Positions 17,078 through 26,732 of a stretch of 49,866 nt of DNA are shown here, piece by piece. The notes under the pieces were generated by a model. The model saw only the letters and a program-made list of their open reading frames with translations, was not told the origin of the DNA and searched no databases. Numbering within the stretch: position 1 is the first letter of the stretch; the number at the start of each line of letters is the position of its first letter. The stretch is taken from assembly GCA_947504705.1 (NCBI GenBank), contig CANNIA010000002.1:1-49866 (forward strand), given 5' to 3'. The translations under genes and the position numbers were made by a program. The stretch comes from Paracoccaceae bacterium (GTDB lineage Bacteria; Pseudomonadota; Alphaproteobacteria; Rhodobacterales; Rhodobacteraceae).

Positions 17078-18151
17078 TCAAACCACCGTAGTGGGCGGAT
17101 TACCCGGCAGGGTCACCTCCAGCAGTTGCAAGTCAGGTGTAGGGTCAGCGTAACGCGTGGCCATGCCCGGCGGGATCACGAAGGCATCGCCGGGCTCCAG
17201 CCGGTAGGGGTCTTTCCCCTCGCCTTCCAGCGTCATGCCGCCGGTCATCACGAAGGTGAACAGAATATCGCCCCCATGCTTGGTCCATGGCGCCACCCCC
17301 ACAGGCCGCGCCACCATGACCGAGGCGACACCCTTGGTATTCGCATGGATCGTCGTATCCCGCGCCTCGAATCCCGGAATGCGGAAGGGCATGAAGACGC
17401 CCTCCTTGCCAATGTCATGCACAAACCGCTGGCCGTCCCATTCCCGTTCGGGCCGGAAGTCAGGGGTCGGCAGGGTCATCTCATGGTCGATCTCGGTCAC
17501 ATGCTCCGCCGGGACGCCGATTTCCACCACCTGCACGCCTTCGGATTCCAGCACCTTGTGGCGGATACCCGGCGGCTGGATGAAGCAGTCGCCCGCGTGG
17601 ATACGGCGGATACCGCCTTGATCTTCATAAAGAACATCCACCCAACCGGCGACGCAGAAGATCAGTTGGAAGCCGACTTTGTGGAAATGCACCATGTCCG
17701 GCACCGGGCCATCAGGCACGCGGATGTGGCTGGCGATCATTGCGCCGCCCAGACGCGTGGGGATCAGGTCGCGATACTCCATCCCCGCCCGCCCGATGAC
17801 CCAAGGCGCCTGATCGGCCAAACGGCGGACGACAAAGGCATGCTCGGTCGTCGGCGTGACGACCGGTGGATTCAGTTCGTCAATCTCGATCTTCGTGCCG
17901 TTCGGCGCGGTCAGCGCCTTCGCCCCGCCCGCAAAGCCGGGATCGTCGGTCAGAATGCGCAGGGTGCCGGGAGCCTCGCTTGCGCCCTTCTCGATCCGCA
18001 GCCGCACGCCATGGCCCGACAGCACCGCGACCGAGGGGTTGTCGGCGGGAAAGATCGTATCCAGCCGAAAACCGAGCGTCTTGGTGTAGAACGGCAAATC
18101 GTTGCGTAATTCCTGCGTCGGCAGGCGGATTTCGGCGCGGGCTTCGGTCAT
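17078..18151 (-). CDS. Bicupin protein with an N-terminal VOC-like domain
   Basis: A 357-residue soluble protein. Residues 1-100 resemble a glyoxalase/VOC half (IRLPTQELRNDLPFYTKTLGFRLDTIFP...). Two cupin barrels follow: cupin 1 with HFHKVGFQLIFCVAGWVDVLYED and PPGIRHKV, cupin 2 with PWTKHGGDILFTFVMTGGMTLE and LEPGDAFVIPPG. Histidines in cupin 1 could bind a metal; cupin 2 has fewer. The gene overlaps the GntR regulator gene by 4 nt, so the enzyme's substrate is probably sensed by that regulator. The VOC-bicupin combination points to a dioxygenase or isomerase of a catabolic pathway; the reaction is unknown. Confidence 0.8.
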   Translation of the reverse strand: MTEARAEIRLPTQELRNDLPFYTKTLGFRLDTIFPADNPSVAVLSGHGVRLRIEKGASEAPGTLRILTDDPGFAGGAKALTAPNGTKIEIDELNPPVVTPTTEHAFVVRRLADQAPWVIGRAGMEYRDLIPTRLGGAMIASHIRVPDGPVPDMVHFHKVGFQLIFCVAGWVDVLYEDQGGIRRIHAGDCFIQPPGIRHKVLESEGVQVVEIGVPAEHVTEIDHEMTLPTPDFRPEREWDGQRFVHDIGKEGVFMPFRIPGFEARDTTIHANTKGVASVMVARPVGVAPWTKHGGDILFTFVMTGGMTLEGEGKDPYRLEPGDAFVIPPGMATRYADPTPDLQLLEVTLPGNPPTTVV

Positions 18152-18798
18152 TTTTGGGCTCCTTCATGCGGGGATTGGGCGACGCGGGCATAGCTGTCTT
18201 CGGCGTCGAAGATGAAACGCAGCATCCGGTCCTGCGCGGCGGGGCCATCGCCCGCCTCGAAGGCCGAAAGCAGGGCGGCAAGGCCGTCAAGGATGGTCCG
18301 GCGGGCCGTGGCATCGGGCAAAGTGGCAAAGCGCACCGACTGAACCTGCCCGGAATAGCGCTGGATCGCATGGCGAAGTTCGCTGTTCGCGACCGCCTCC
18401 AGCCAGCTGTTCCGAAAGGCCTCCGCCCCCCGGTGAAAACCCGCCACGTCACCTGCCGCCTGCGCCGCCGCAAGGGCCGCGCGCATATCCGCAAGCTGGG
18501 CTTCGCTGCGATCACGGGCCGCACAGGCCACGGCATGCGGCTCCAGCAAACGGCGCAGGATAAAGACCTCGGCAATTCGGGCAGGCGAAAGATCAGGCAA
18601 AGCAAAGCCCCGGCTGGTGCTGTCCAGATAGCCTTCGCTAACCAACTGCATCAGTGCCTCGCGCACCGGCATCCGGCTGACACCCATCTCGGCCGCAATC
18701 GCATGATCGATCAACCGCGCCTCCGGCCCTATCTCGCCGCGCAGCAATTGGGCGCGGATCGCTTCATGAATGCGGATGCGGTGGCTGTTGCGGGACAT
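18148..18798 (-). CDS. GntR-family transcriptional regulator (FCD subfamily)
   Basis: A 216-residue regulator. The N-terminal winged helix has IHEAIRAQLLRGEIGPEARLIDHAIAAEMGVSRMPVREALMQLVSEGYL. The C-terminal FCD ligand domain has VFILRRLLEPHAVACAA and helices with histidines that could hold a metal-bound carboxylate. The ATG at 18798 (MSRNSHRIRIH) is preferred over 18825, because the longer start would put a likely operator inside the gene. It overlaps the cupin gene downstream and probably controls it and itself. Confidence 0.88.
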   Translation of the reverse strand: MSRNSHRIRIHEAIRAQLLRGEIGPEARLIDHAIAAEMGVSRMPVREALMQLVSEGYLDSTSRGFALPDLSPARIAEVFILRRLLEPHAVACAARDRSEAQLADMRAALAAAQAAGDVAGFHRGAEAFRNSWLEAVANSELRHAIQRYSGQVQSVRFATLPDATARRTILDGLAALLSAFEAGDGPAAQDRMLRFIFDAEDSYARVAQSPHEGAQK

Positions 18799-18823
18799 TC
18801 TGGGGATTCGGTTGTTGCGCCAC

Positions 18824-18839
18824 AAAAGTATACTGTTTT
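18824..18839. promoter_or_regulatory. Candidate GntR operator
   Basis: AAAAGTATACTGTTTT contains the perfect 8-bp palindrome AGTATACT (827-834) flanked by A and T runs. FCD-type GntR proteins often bind GTATAC-centred palindromes. It lies 26 bp upstream of the regulator start, which suits autoregulation. Confidence 0.5.
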
Positions 18840-19082
18840 AGACCATCGTCCAGATATATCGGCCTCCCACGATAAGAACCCAGGCTAGTCTCACATTTTT
18901 TTACAGAAAAAGAATACTTATTCACACACCAACGCCCGCATCACCCTCGCAATGGCCAAAAACACTTGTTGGTTTTCGGTGGTTTCCATAACCCGCAAAT
19001 ATGGGCATGCTGCCCCTGCGACCACTGGCCCCGGTCTGCAGCCGACCGCTGAGCAAAACGCCAGCATGGACAGGGAAGACCA

Positions 19083-19106
19083 AGATGGTTTAGCCTTAAA
19101 CCATCT
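19083..19106 (+). promoter_or_regulatory. Perfect 10-bp inverted repeat before maeB
   Basis: AGATGGTTTA and TAAACCATCT are separated by GCCT and end 14 bases before the maeB start, directly ahead of the GCAGGAGGAACGG ribosome site. It may be an operator, or an RNA hairpin that affects translation. The 321 bases from the GntR start to maeB otherwise hold only the GntR operator, AT-rich DNA and no gene. Confidence 0.55.
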
Positions 19107-19119
19107 GCAGGAGGAACGG

Positions 19120-21411
19120 ATGAGCGACGACCGGCACGACGAGGCGAAACAGGCGGCCCGGCAGGCGGCACTGGATTATCATGAATTCCCGAAGCCCGGG
19201 AAACTGGAAATCCGCGCGACGAAGCCCCTTGCCAATGGCCGCGACCTTGCCCGCGCCTATTCCCCCGGCGTCGCCGAAGCCTGCCTTGAGATCAAGGCTG
19301 ACCCTGCTACCGCCAGCCGCTATACCTCCAAAGGCAACCTTGTGGCCGTCATCTCGAACGGCACTGCCGTCCTTGGCCTTGGCAACATCGGCGCGCTAGC
19401 ATCAAAGCCGGTGATGGAGGGCAAGGCCGTCCTCTTCAAGAAATTCGCAAACATCGACTGCTTCGACATCGAGGTGAACGAACCCGACCCGGTCAAACTG
19501 GCCGATATCGTCTGCGCGCTGGAACCCACCTTCGGCGCGATCAATCTTGAGGACATCAAGGCCCCCGACTGCTTTATCGTCGAACGCCTCTGCCGCGAGC
19601 GGATGAAGATCCCGGTCTTCCACGACGACCAGCACGGTACCGCCATTGTTGTCGGCGCAGCAGCCACCAACGCGATGATCGTCGCGGGCAAGTCCTTCGG
19701 CGACATCAAAGTCGTCTCAACCGGCGGCGGCGCTGCCGGGATCGCCTGCCTTGAGATGCTGGTGAAGCTTGGCGTCAAACGCGAAAACGTCTGGCTTTGT
19801 GACCTTGATGGTCTTGTCTACAAAGGCCGCGAAGCACAGATGACCCCGCAAAAGGCCAACTTCGCCCAAGGCTCCACCCCCGCCACCCTCGCCGATGTGA
19901 TCGTAAACGCCGACCTTTTCCTCGGCCTCTCCGGCCCCGGCGTTCTGACGCAAGGCATGGTCAAAGCGATGGCCCCGAACCCCATCGTCTTTGCCCTCGC
20001 CAACCCGACCCCGGAAATTCTGCCCGACGCCGTACGCGCGGTTGCCCCCGGAGCGATCATCGCCACCGGGCGCAGCGATTTTCCCAATCAGGTCAACAAC
20101 GTCCTCTGCTTCCCCTTCATCTTCCGGGGTGCGCTGGATGTCGGCGCGACCGAGATCAACGATGCCATGGAACTGGCCTGCATCGAGGGCATTGCCGCCC
20201 TCGCCCGCGCCACGACCAGCGCCGAAGCCGCCGCCGCCTATCGCGGGGAAACCATGGCATTCGGGCCGGAATACCTGATCCCCAAACCCTTCGACCCCCG
20301 CCTGATCGGCGTTGTCGCCAGCGCCGTCGCCAAGGCTGCGATGGAAACCGGCGTCGCCACCCGGCCCGTCGCCGATCTTGAGGCCTACAAGCGCCAGCTT
20401 GACGGGTCGGTCTATAAATCCGCTCTTCTCATGCGCCCGGTGTTCGAGGCGTCGAAAACTGCCACCCGCCGCATCGTCTTTGCCGAAGGCGAAGATGAAC
20501 GCGTCCTCCGCGCCGCCAACGCGATGCTGGAGGAGACGACCGACCTCCCCATCCTGATCGGCCGCCCGGAAGTGGTCGAGGCCCGCTGCGAACGCTATGG
20601 CCTGCCGATCCGCCCGGGCCGCGACTTCCATCTGGTGAACCCGGAAAACGACCACCGCTACCGCGACTACTGGGGCACTTATCACGAGCTGATGGCCCGC
20701 CGCGGCGTCACCCCCGACACCGCCCGCGCCGTGATGCGGACCAACACCACCGCCATCGCCGCGATCATGGTGCATCGTGAGGAAGCCGACAGCATGATCT
20801 GCGGCACCTTCGGCCAGTTCAATTGGCACTTGGGCTATGTCCGCCAAATCCTTGCGCGCGACGGGCTGCACCCCGTGGCCGCGCTCAGCCTGATGATCCT
20901 GGAGGACGGCCCCCTCTTCATCGCCGACACCCATGTTCACCCCGAACCCAGCCCGCATCAGATCATGGAAACCGTGATCGGCGCTGCCCGCCACATCCGC
21001 CGCTTTGGCCTTGCCCCCAAGATCGCGCTTTGCACGCAAAGCCAGTTCGGCAACATGGACACTGCCAACGCACGCCGCATGCGCGAAGCGCTTGAAATGC
21101 TCGACGCCCGCGAACCTGACTTCGCCTATGAAGGCGAGATGAACATCGACGCCGCCCTTGACCAGTCGATTCGCGACCGCCTGCTACCGAAATCTCGCTA
21201 CGAAGGGGCGGCGAATGTGCTTGTCTTCGCCTCGTCCGAAGTCGCATCGGGCGTGCGCAATATCCTGAAGGTCAAGTCCGGCGGGCTGGAGGTCGGCCCG
21301 ATCCTGATGGGAATGGGCAACAAGGCTCATGTGGTGACCCCCGCAATCACCGCGCGGGGCCTCCTCAACATGTCGGCCATCGCCGGGACCCCGGTCGCGC
21401 ATTACGGCTAG
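19120..21411 (+). CDS. maeB: NADP-dependent malic enzyme (MaeB type)
   Basis: Oxidative decarboxylation of malate to pyruvate, supplying NADPH and pyruvate. The 763-residue length is that of the MaeB class, a malic enzyme fused to a phosphotransacetylase-like domain. The N-terminal half carries the Tyr in AYSPGVAEACLEI, the metal and substrate region FHDDQHGTAIVVGAA, the Rossmann loop STGGGAAGIACL and the ALANPTPEILP segment. The C-terminal half, from about residue 430 (RRIVFAEGEDERVLRAA), is PTA-like and is known in the family as a regulatory, acetyl-CoA-sensing domain rather than an active enzyme. The start at 19120 has a very good ribosome site; a longer frame upstream is not used. Confidence 0.95.
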   Translation: MSDDRHDEAKQAARQAALDYHEFPKPGKLEIRATKPLANGRDLARAYSPGVAEACLEIKADPATASRYTSKGNLVAVISNGTAVLGLGNIGALASKPVMEGKAVLFKKFANIDCFDIEVNEPDPVKLADIVCALEPTFGAINLEDIKAPDCFIVERLCRERMKIPVFHDDQHGTAIVVGAAATNAMIVAGKSFGDIKVVSTGGGAAGIACLEMLVKLGVKRENVWLCDLDGLVYKGREAQMTPQKANFAQGSTPATLADVIVNADLFLGLSGPGVLTQGMVKAMAPNPIVFALANPTPEILPDAVRAVAPGAIIATGRSDFPNQVNNVLCFPFIFRGALDVGATEINDAMELACIEGIAALARATTSAEAAAAYRGETMAFGPEYLIPKPFDPRLIGVVASAVAKAAMETGVATRPVADLEAYKRQLDGSVYKSALLMRPVFEASKTATRRIVFAEGEDERVLRAANAMLEETTDLPILIGRPEVVEARCERYGLPIRPGRDFHLVNPENDHRYRDYWGTYHELMARRGVTPDTARAVMRTNTTAIAAIMVHREEADSMICGTFGQFNWHLGYVRQILARDGLHPVAALSLMILEDGPLFIADTHVHPEPSPHQIMETVIGAARHIRRFGLAPKIALCTQSQFGNMDTANARRMREALEMLDAREPDFAYEGEMNIDAALDQSIRDRLLPKSRYEGAANVLVFASSEVASGVRNILKVKSGGLEVGPILMGMGNKAHVVTPAITARGLLNMSAIAGTPVAHYG

Positions 21412-21448
21412 TAACCTTCGCGGCACCACGGGCGCGCACCGGCTGGAC

Positions 21449-21486
21449 TCCTGTCGCAATTTGCGACAGGATTTGCACTATGCAAA
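21449..21486. promoter_or_regulatory. Two adjacent inverted repeats between maeB and the Hpt gene
   Basis: TCCTGTCGCAA-T-TTGCGACAGGA (21449-21471) is a palindrome with 11-bp arms around a single central T. Right after it TTTGCA-CTA-TGCAAA (21472-21486) forms a second one. The first could be the maeB terminator, but no strong T run follows. The second resembles TTTGCA-type operators reported for acyl-CoA regulators in Rhodobacter. They lie 50-87 bp before the Hpt start. Confidence 0.45.
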
Positions 21487-21535
21487 GAACCCCACGCAGA
21501 CCGCCGCTATTCATCCGGAAAGAGCCTGGCCGGAG

Positions 21536-21910
21536 ATGACCGGAAACCTGCCTGATCTGCGGCTCCAGCCCCCAACGCAGCTTCTGGCCCTGCTGGACAT
21601 CGTCGGCCCGGCCGAAACACCTGCCTTACTGGCACATCTTCACGCGGATCTGACGGATTGCGACAACCAGCTCAAGGCCGCGACCCCGACATGCGATTGG
21701 CAAGCGATACGGGGTGCAAGCCATGATCTGGTGGCACTTGCCGGCACCGCCGGGGCAAAGCGGCTGCAACGAATGGCCGAAGATCTTAATCGCATAGCCC
21801 ATGCCGAAGATCGGAGAGGATTGTCCAAACTTGCTCCCGGGGTCGGGGACGAGCTTGCCGCACTTTGCCAGCTGATCCACGGCCTGACTGCAAACCGAGG
21901 ATACCGATGA
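21536..21910 (+). CDS. Histidine phosphotransfer (Hpt) protein
   Basis: A 124-residue four-helix phosphorelay protein. The phosphorylated residue should be His63 in IRGASHDLVALAGTAGAKRL, which follows the Hpt pattern (usual HxLKGxxxxxGA; here HDLVALAGTAGA, with Lys replaced by Val). The missing Lys is unusual and could weaken transfer. Its stop overlaps the start of the sigma-54 response regulator as ATGA, so the two proteins are made together and probably form a pair like LuxU and LuxO. No histidine kinase gene is in the window. The start at 21536 (MTGNLPDLRL) follows GGAG closely; an earlier in-frame ATG at 21461 exists. Confidence 0.75.
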   Translation: MTGNLPDLRLQPPTQLLALLDIVGPAETPALLAHLHADLTDCDNQLKAATPTCDWQAIRGASHDLVALAGTAGAKRLQRMAEDLNRIAHAEDRRGLSKLAPGVGDELAALCQLIHGLTANRGYR

Positions 21911-23304
21911 AACCCGTCACCACCTCACGCCCGCCGATTCTGCTGATCGAAGACACGCTTTCGCTGCAGATGGTCTACCGCTCGATCCTGACCACGGCAG
22001 GCTATCGCGTGGTCACGGCCAGCAATGCGGCAGAGGGGCTTCAGCAGTTCCTGCTTGTCCGGCCGCAGTTGGTCCTTATGGACCTGATCTTGCCTGACCG
22101 CGATGGCATCGCCCTGATCCGCGACATGCTGGCCTTCCAACCTGACACCGAAGTCATCGCGATCACCGCGAACGGATCGATCAACCGCGCGGTCGAGGCG
22201 ATGCAGGCCGGAGCCCGGGATTTCCTGGTCAAACCGTTTGACAAATCCCGCCTGATCGGTGCGGTCCAGACCCTGACAGCCGAGCGCCAGCCGCGTGCCA
22301 CCGGTGTCGCAGCCGCATCCGACGTTTCAGACGTATCTGGCTTTATCGGATCCTCCGCCGCCATGCAGCAGGTGATCGAGACCATCAATTCGGTCGCAAA
22401 ATCCATGGCTACCGTCTTCATCACCGGCGAAAGCGGCACCGGCAAAGAGCTTTGCGCCTTGGCCGTTCATGCCAATTCGGCCCGGGCATCGGGGCCCTTC
22501 ATCGCGCTGAACTGCGGTGCGATCCCGCAAGACCTTTTGGAAAGCGAAGTCTTCGGCCACATGAAGGGAAGCTTCACCGGGGCCATTTCCGATAAGCCTG
22601 GGGCAGCTACGGCAGCCGATGGCGGCACGCTTTTCCTTGACGAAATCTGCGAGATGGCCCCTGCCCTGCAGACCAAGCTCTTGCGTTTCCTGCAAACCTC
22701 GACCGTCCAACCCGTGGGCGCGACACGGCCCCGCAAAGTCAATGTCCGCATCGTCAGCGCCACGAACCGCGATCCGGCCGAGGCGGTTCGCGCCGGCCAA
22801 TTCCGCGAAGACCTCTACTATCGGCTTTTTGTCGTCCCCATTCACATGCCCCCCCTGCGCGAACGCGGCCGGGATGTGATCGAAATTGCCGAAGCCGCCC
22901 TTCAGCGCTTTGCCCTTGAAGAAGGCCGCAGTTTTGATGGGCTGGATACAGGTGTGAAGGAAGTTCTTTCCGCCCTGCCATGGCCCGGAAATGTGCGCCA
23001 GCTTCTGAACGTGATGCGCAACGTGGTCGTGTTGAATCCGGGCGGATTGGTCACACCGGGAATGCTGCCACGCGGCCTTGCCGATGCGGCGAACAGCCCT
23101 GCCCTACCCGGCTTTGAGCCGGACCCTCGCCCTGCTACTCCCAACGCCATCCCAGTCGGCCTTACCCTGGCCGAGGCCGAGCGTCAGCTGATCGAAGCAA
23201 CCTTGTCCCTGCATGGCGGCTCGGTCCCCAAAGCAGCCCGGATACTGGATGTGTCGCCCTCGACGCTTTACCGCAAGATCGAAGGCTGGAAAGCCAGCAT
23301 CTGA
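21907..23304 (+). CDS. Sigma-54-dependent response regulator (NtrC/LuxO type)
   Basis: A 465-residue transcription activator. The receiver domain, residues 10-120, has phosphoacceptor Asp59 (QLVLMDLILPDRDG), the switch Thr in AITANGS and Lys109 in LVKPFD. The AAA+ domain, about 145-375, has Walker A GESGTGKE (174-181), the sigma-54 contact loop as GSFTGA (221-226, usual GAFTGA), Walker B TLFLDEIC and the arginine finger region SATNRDPAEAVRAGQFREDLYYRL. The C-terminal Fis-type HTH is VPKAARILDVSPSTLYRKI. It should activate sigma-54 promoters when phosphorylated through the Hpt protein encoded upstream. The start at 21907 overlaps that gene. Confidence 0.92.
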   Translation: MKPVTTSRPPILLIEDTLSLQMVYRSILTTAGYRVVTASNAAEGLQQFLLVRPQLVLMDLILPDRDGIALIRDMLAFQPDTEVIAITANGSINRAVEAMQAGARDFLVKPFDKSRLIGAVQTLTAERQPRATGVAAASDVSDVSGFIGSSAAMQQVIETINSVAKSMATVFITGESGTGKELCALAVHANSARASGPFIALNCGAIPQDLLESEVFGHMKGSFTGAISDKPGAATAADGGTLFLDEICEMAPALQTKLLRFLQTSTVQPVGATRPRKVNVRIVSATNRDPAEAVRAGQFREDLYYRLFVVPIHMPPLRERGRDVIEIAEAALQRFALEEGRSFDGLDTGVKEVLSALPWPGNVRQLLNVMRNVVVLNPGGLVTPGMLPRGLADAANSPALPGFEPDPRPATPNAIPVGLTLAEAERQLIEATLSLHGGSVPKAARILDVSPSTLYRKIEGWKASI

Positions 23305-23336
23305 CTGTCTTGCTGCCAAGGCTCAGGGCTCAGGGC

Positions 23337-24104
23337 TCAGACGAACTGCTCTCCGATCAGACGCTCTTCCAACCCGTGGCCAAGGTCGAAAAGCAGCCGA
23401 TGGCGGATCGATGTATCAGACCGAACCTCGACGCTGGCAACATCGCGCACCGATGAGCGGCTGTCGCCGTCCGCCATCACCGGTCGCTTTTCGGGATCCA
23501 GCACGTCAAAGCGCACCACAGCCGACCGCGGCAAAAGCGCGCCACGCCAGCGACGCGGGCGAAAGGCCGACATGGCCGTCAGGGCCAGCACATCCGACCC
23601 GATGGGCAGGATCGGACCATGGGCCGAATAGTTATAGGCCGTCGACCCGGCAGGCGTCGCCACCAGCGCCCCGTCGCAGACCAGTTCCTCCAGCCGCGCC
23701 CGCCCATCGATTGATATCTTCAGCTTCGCCGCCTGCGGCCCTTGGCGCAGCAGGGAAACTTCGTTGATCGCCAGCGCATTGGTCACCTTGCCCCGAGTAT
23801 TCTCGGCCCGCATGGCAAGGGGATTGATCTCGGTCTCTTCAGCCGCTGCCAGCCGCTCTTGCAGGTCCTCGACCGCGTAAACATTCATCAGAAACCCGAT
23901 GGTGCCGCAGTTCATCCCGTAAACCGGCAAGCGCTGCCCATGCGCCGCATGCAGAGTTTGCAGCATGAAGCCATCACCCCCAAGCGCCACGATCACTTCG
24001 GCGGTTCTCGAATCGGCCTGACCATAGGCAGCGGTCAGCGCGGCAAAGGCCGCCACCGCCGCCGGTGCCTTGCTGGCCGTGAACCTGATCCGCTGCTGCT
24101 TCAT
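23337..24104 (-). CDS. nadK: NAD kinase
   Basis: Phosphorylates NAD to NADP. The 255-residue protein has the GGDG motif ([16 protein letters not shown]), the NE/S motif region ([13 protein letters not shown]), the glycine-rich [20 protein letters not shown] and a conserved PVMADGD segment. It is slightly short but typical for the alphaproteobacterial form. It diverges from glyA across 185 bp. The stop codon falls in a triple GGCTCAG repeat (23320-23340) whose meaning is unclear. Confidence 0.94.
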   Translation of the reverse strand: MKQQRIRFTASKAPAAVAAFAALTAAYGQADSRTAEVIVALGGDGFMLQTLHAAHGQRLPVYGMNCGTIGFLMNVYAVEDLQERLAAAEETEINPLAMRAENTRGKVTNALAINEVSLLRQGPQAAKLKISIDGRARLEELVCDGALVATPAGSTAYNYSAHGPILPIGSDVLALTAMSAFRPRRWRGALLPRSAVVRFDVLDPEKRPVMADGDSRSSVRDVASVEVRSDTSIRHRLLFDLGHGLEERLIGEQFV

Positions 24105-24289
24105 TTGCGCGCAATCCCGTGGGCTTTCTGCCAGTCTTGGCCCGCCTCTCCCCCAAACTCAAGCCCGCCCCGAAATTCACCGAGCAAGAATATTTCGCGA
24201 CCATCGCGGAAGGTGTCGCATTCCGGCCTTCCCCGTCGCGGATGACTGGTCTAGAAACCGGGCAACCATTCCGCCGTAAGGACATCCAG

Positions 24290-25585
<1,296 letters not shown>

Positions 25586-25600
25586 GTCACCGGCACAACG

Positions 25601-25635
25601 CAAGGTAAGGTGGGCAATCTGCCCACCTTACCTTG
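25601..25635. terminator. Perfect 16-bp hairpin after glyA
   Basis: CAAGGTAAGGTGGGCA (25601-25616) pairs exactly with 25620-25635 around the loop ATC. It lies between the convergent glyA and the HEPN/LOTUS gene. There is no T run on either strand, so it may act as a bidirectional or RNA-stabilising hairpin rather than a classic intrinsic terminator. Confidence 0.7.
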
Positions 25636-25639
25636 CCAG

Positions 25640-26569
25640 TTATTGCGGGAGGATCAGGGCACCATCGCCATCAAGCTCCCAAGTCCGCTCTGGCATATCC
25701 TGAGACTTCGGATTGGCCTTCTCTCTGAAGCAACGCCCCCGGCCACCCTCCTTCCGATCATTGCGCAAGTCGAAGAGCCGTGAGTCGTGTAGTGCCTGCT
25801 GCCAAGTCTTGCAGCCATAGAGTTGCGGCGTCCGATCCGGGTTTTTCTCGGCAATCCACATTGCCGCCTCCGCGACCGAAACCCACTTCCCCTCTGCACC
25901 CGCCAGCGCGCGGGCTGCTTCGCGAAAACCGCTCACAAGACTGCTGACAGGCCAGTCCACGGTCCCATCCGGCGAAATTCCGTGGATGAAGTAATTTTGG
26001 TATGCATCGGACTGGAGCGCCTTTGCCGCAGCTTGCCGCGTTTGATCGATTTCTGCCGCCCAGTCCCGGAGGTGCCCATAACACTGACTTATTCGATCAG
26101 AGGCCTCGTCCAAGGTTGCTTGCGCATCCCGGCATCCCGCGACGCTCCACAGATCATGCAGGTCGATGAAGTGATGAACCAGAGTGTTCCGCAGCTGCAC
26201 CAGGTCCTTCAGTTCGGTTGCAGTCTGGGCGAAATCTTCTTCCCGCATGCCGATTTGCATCTGAAACCTGAAGAAAGCTGCGCCCTCGCGCCGATCGTCC
26301 TGCGCCTCTGGCGCCGGACCGTCCAAGCCATTGACAAGACCTGATCCAAGAAACTCCTTGACCAAAGTGCCAAGCGTCTTGCGGGCGACATCTTCCACCC
26401 GCGCCGCCCGAACCGCCTCCAGATCCTGCGGCGGACCCGCAATCTCAAGATGCGCCACCAGCGCCTTGAGCAGCCGCTCGTATCGCTGCAACTGCAACAT
26501 GCAGCGCCCCAGCGATCTTTCCACATCGCGCTGAAGTGCCTTTAGCTCGTCCTCTGGCAATGTCGTCAT
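25640..26569 (-). CDS. HEPN-like and OST-HTH/LOTUS domain protein
   Basis: A 309-residue protein. The middle, helical region contains LVQLRNTLVHHFIDLHDL, in which Arg127-Asn-x3-His132 fits the RNxxxH motif of HEPN ribonucleases. The C-terminal segment (about residues 206-283: WVSVAEAAMWIAEKNPDRTP, then GCKTWQQALHDSRLFDLR, then a basic loop) has the features of an OST-HTH/LOTUS RNA-binding winged helix. A nuclease guided by an RNA-binding domain is suggested, as in toxins or RNA-targeting defence, but no antitoxin or operon partner is adjacent. Start: ATG at 26569 has AGG six bases upstream; ATG at 26596 is an alternative. Both domain calls come from motifs read by eye. Confidence 0.6.
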   Translation of the reverse strand: MTTLPEDELKALQRDVERSLGRCMLQLQRYERLLKALVAHLEIAGPPQDLEAVRAARVEDVARKTLGTLVKEFLGSGLVNGLDGPAPEAQDDRREGAAFFRFQMQIGMREEDFAQTATELKDLVQLRNTLVHHFIDLHDLWSVAGCRDAQATLDEASDRISQCYGHLRDWAAEIDQTRQAAAKALQSDAYQNYFIHGISPDGTVDWPVSSLVSGFREAARALAGAEGKWVSVAEAAMWIAEKNPDRTPQLYGCKTWQQALHDSRLFDLRNDRKEGGRGRCFREKANPKSQDMPERTWELDGDGALILPQ

Positions 26570-26688
26570 GAAAAACCTGCGCTCGCTCTGGCCCATCTCA
26601 TCATATCCGCGCGCAAGATGCCAATGGCTACCTCTCCGGCCGCCCCGATTCGCGCCACAAGGTTAACGCGCACCAAGGCGGGCCAGGG

Positions 26689-26732
26689 GCAAGACGAAAG
26701 CAAGACGAAAGGAAGACGCGGGCAAGACAGTC
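26689..26732. repeat. Four 11-bp tandem repeats
   Basis: GCAAGACGAAA occurs twice (26689-26699, 26700-26710), followed by the degenerate units GGAAGACGCGG and GCAAGACAGTC. The period is about one helical turn. The array lies 120 bp upstream of the HEPN/LOTUS start and could be a protein-binding array or just a slipped repeat. Nothing else is seen in this gap. Confidence 0.45.

Noticed and set aside
19717-21039. 440-residue frame antisense to maeB
   Set aside because: Gly/Asp/His-rich composition of a GC-rich antisense frame; maeB is certain on the other strand.
23320-23340. Three copies of GGCTCAG as a regulatory array
   Set aside because: Only 21 bp at the junction of two converging gene ends; more likely slippage.
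24105-24289. Riboswitch upstream of glyA
   Set aside because: No recognisable conserved core or clear helix set was found in the 185-bp divergent gap.
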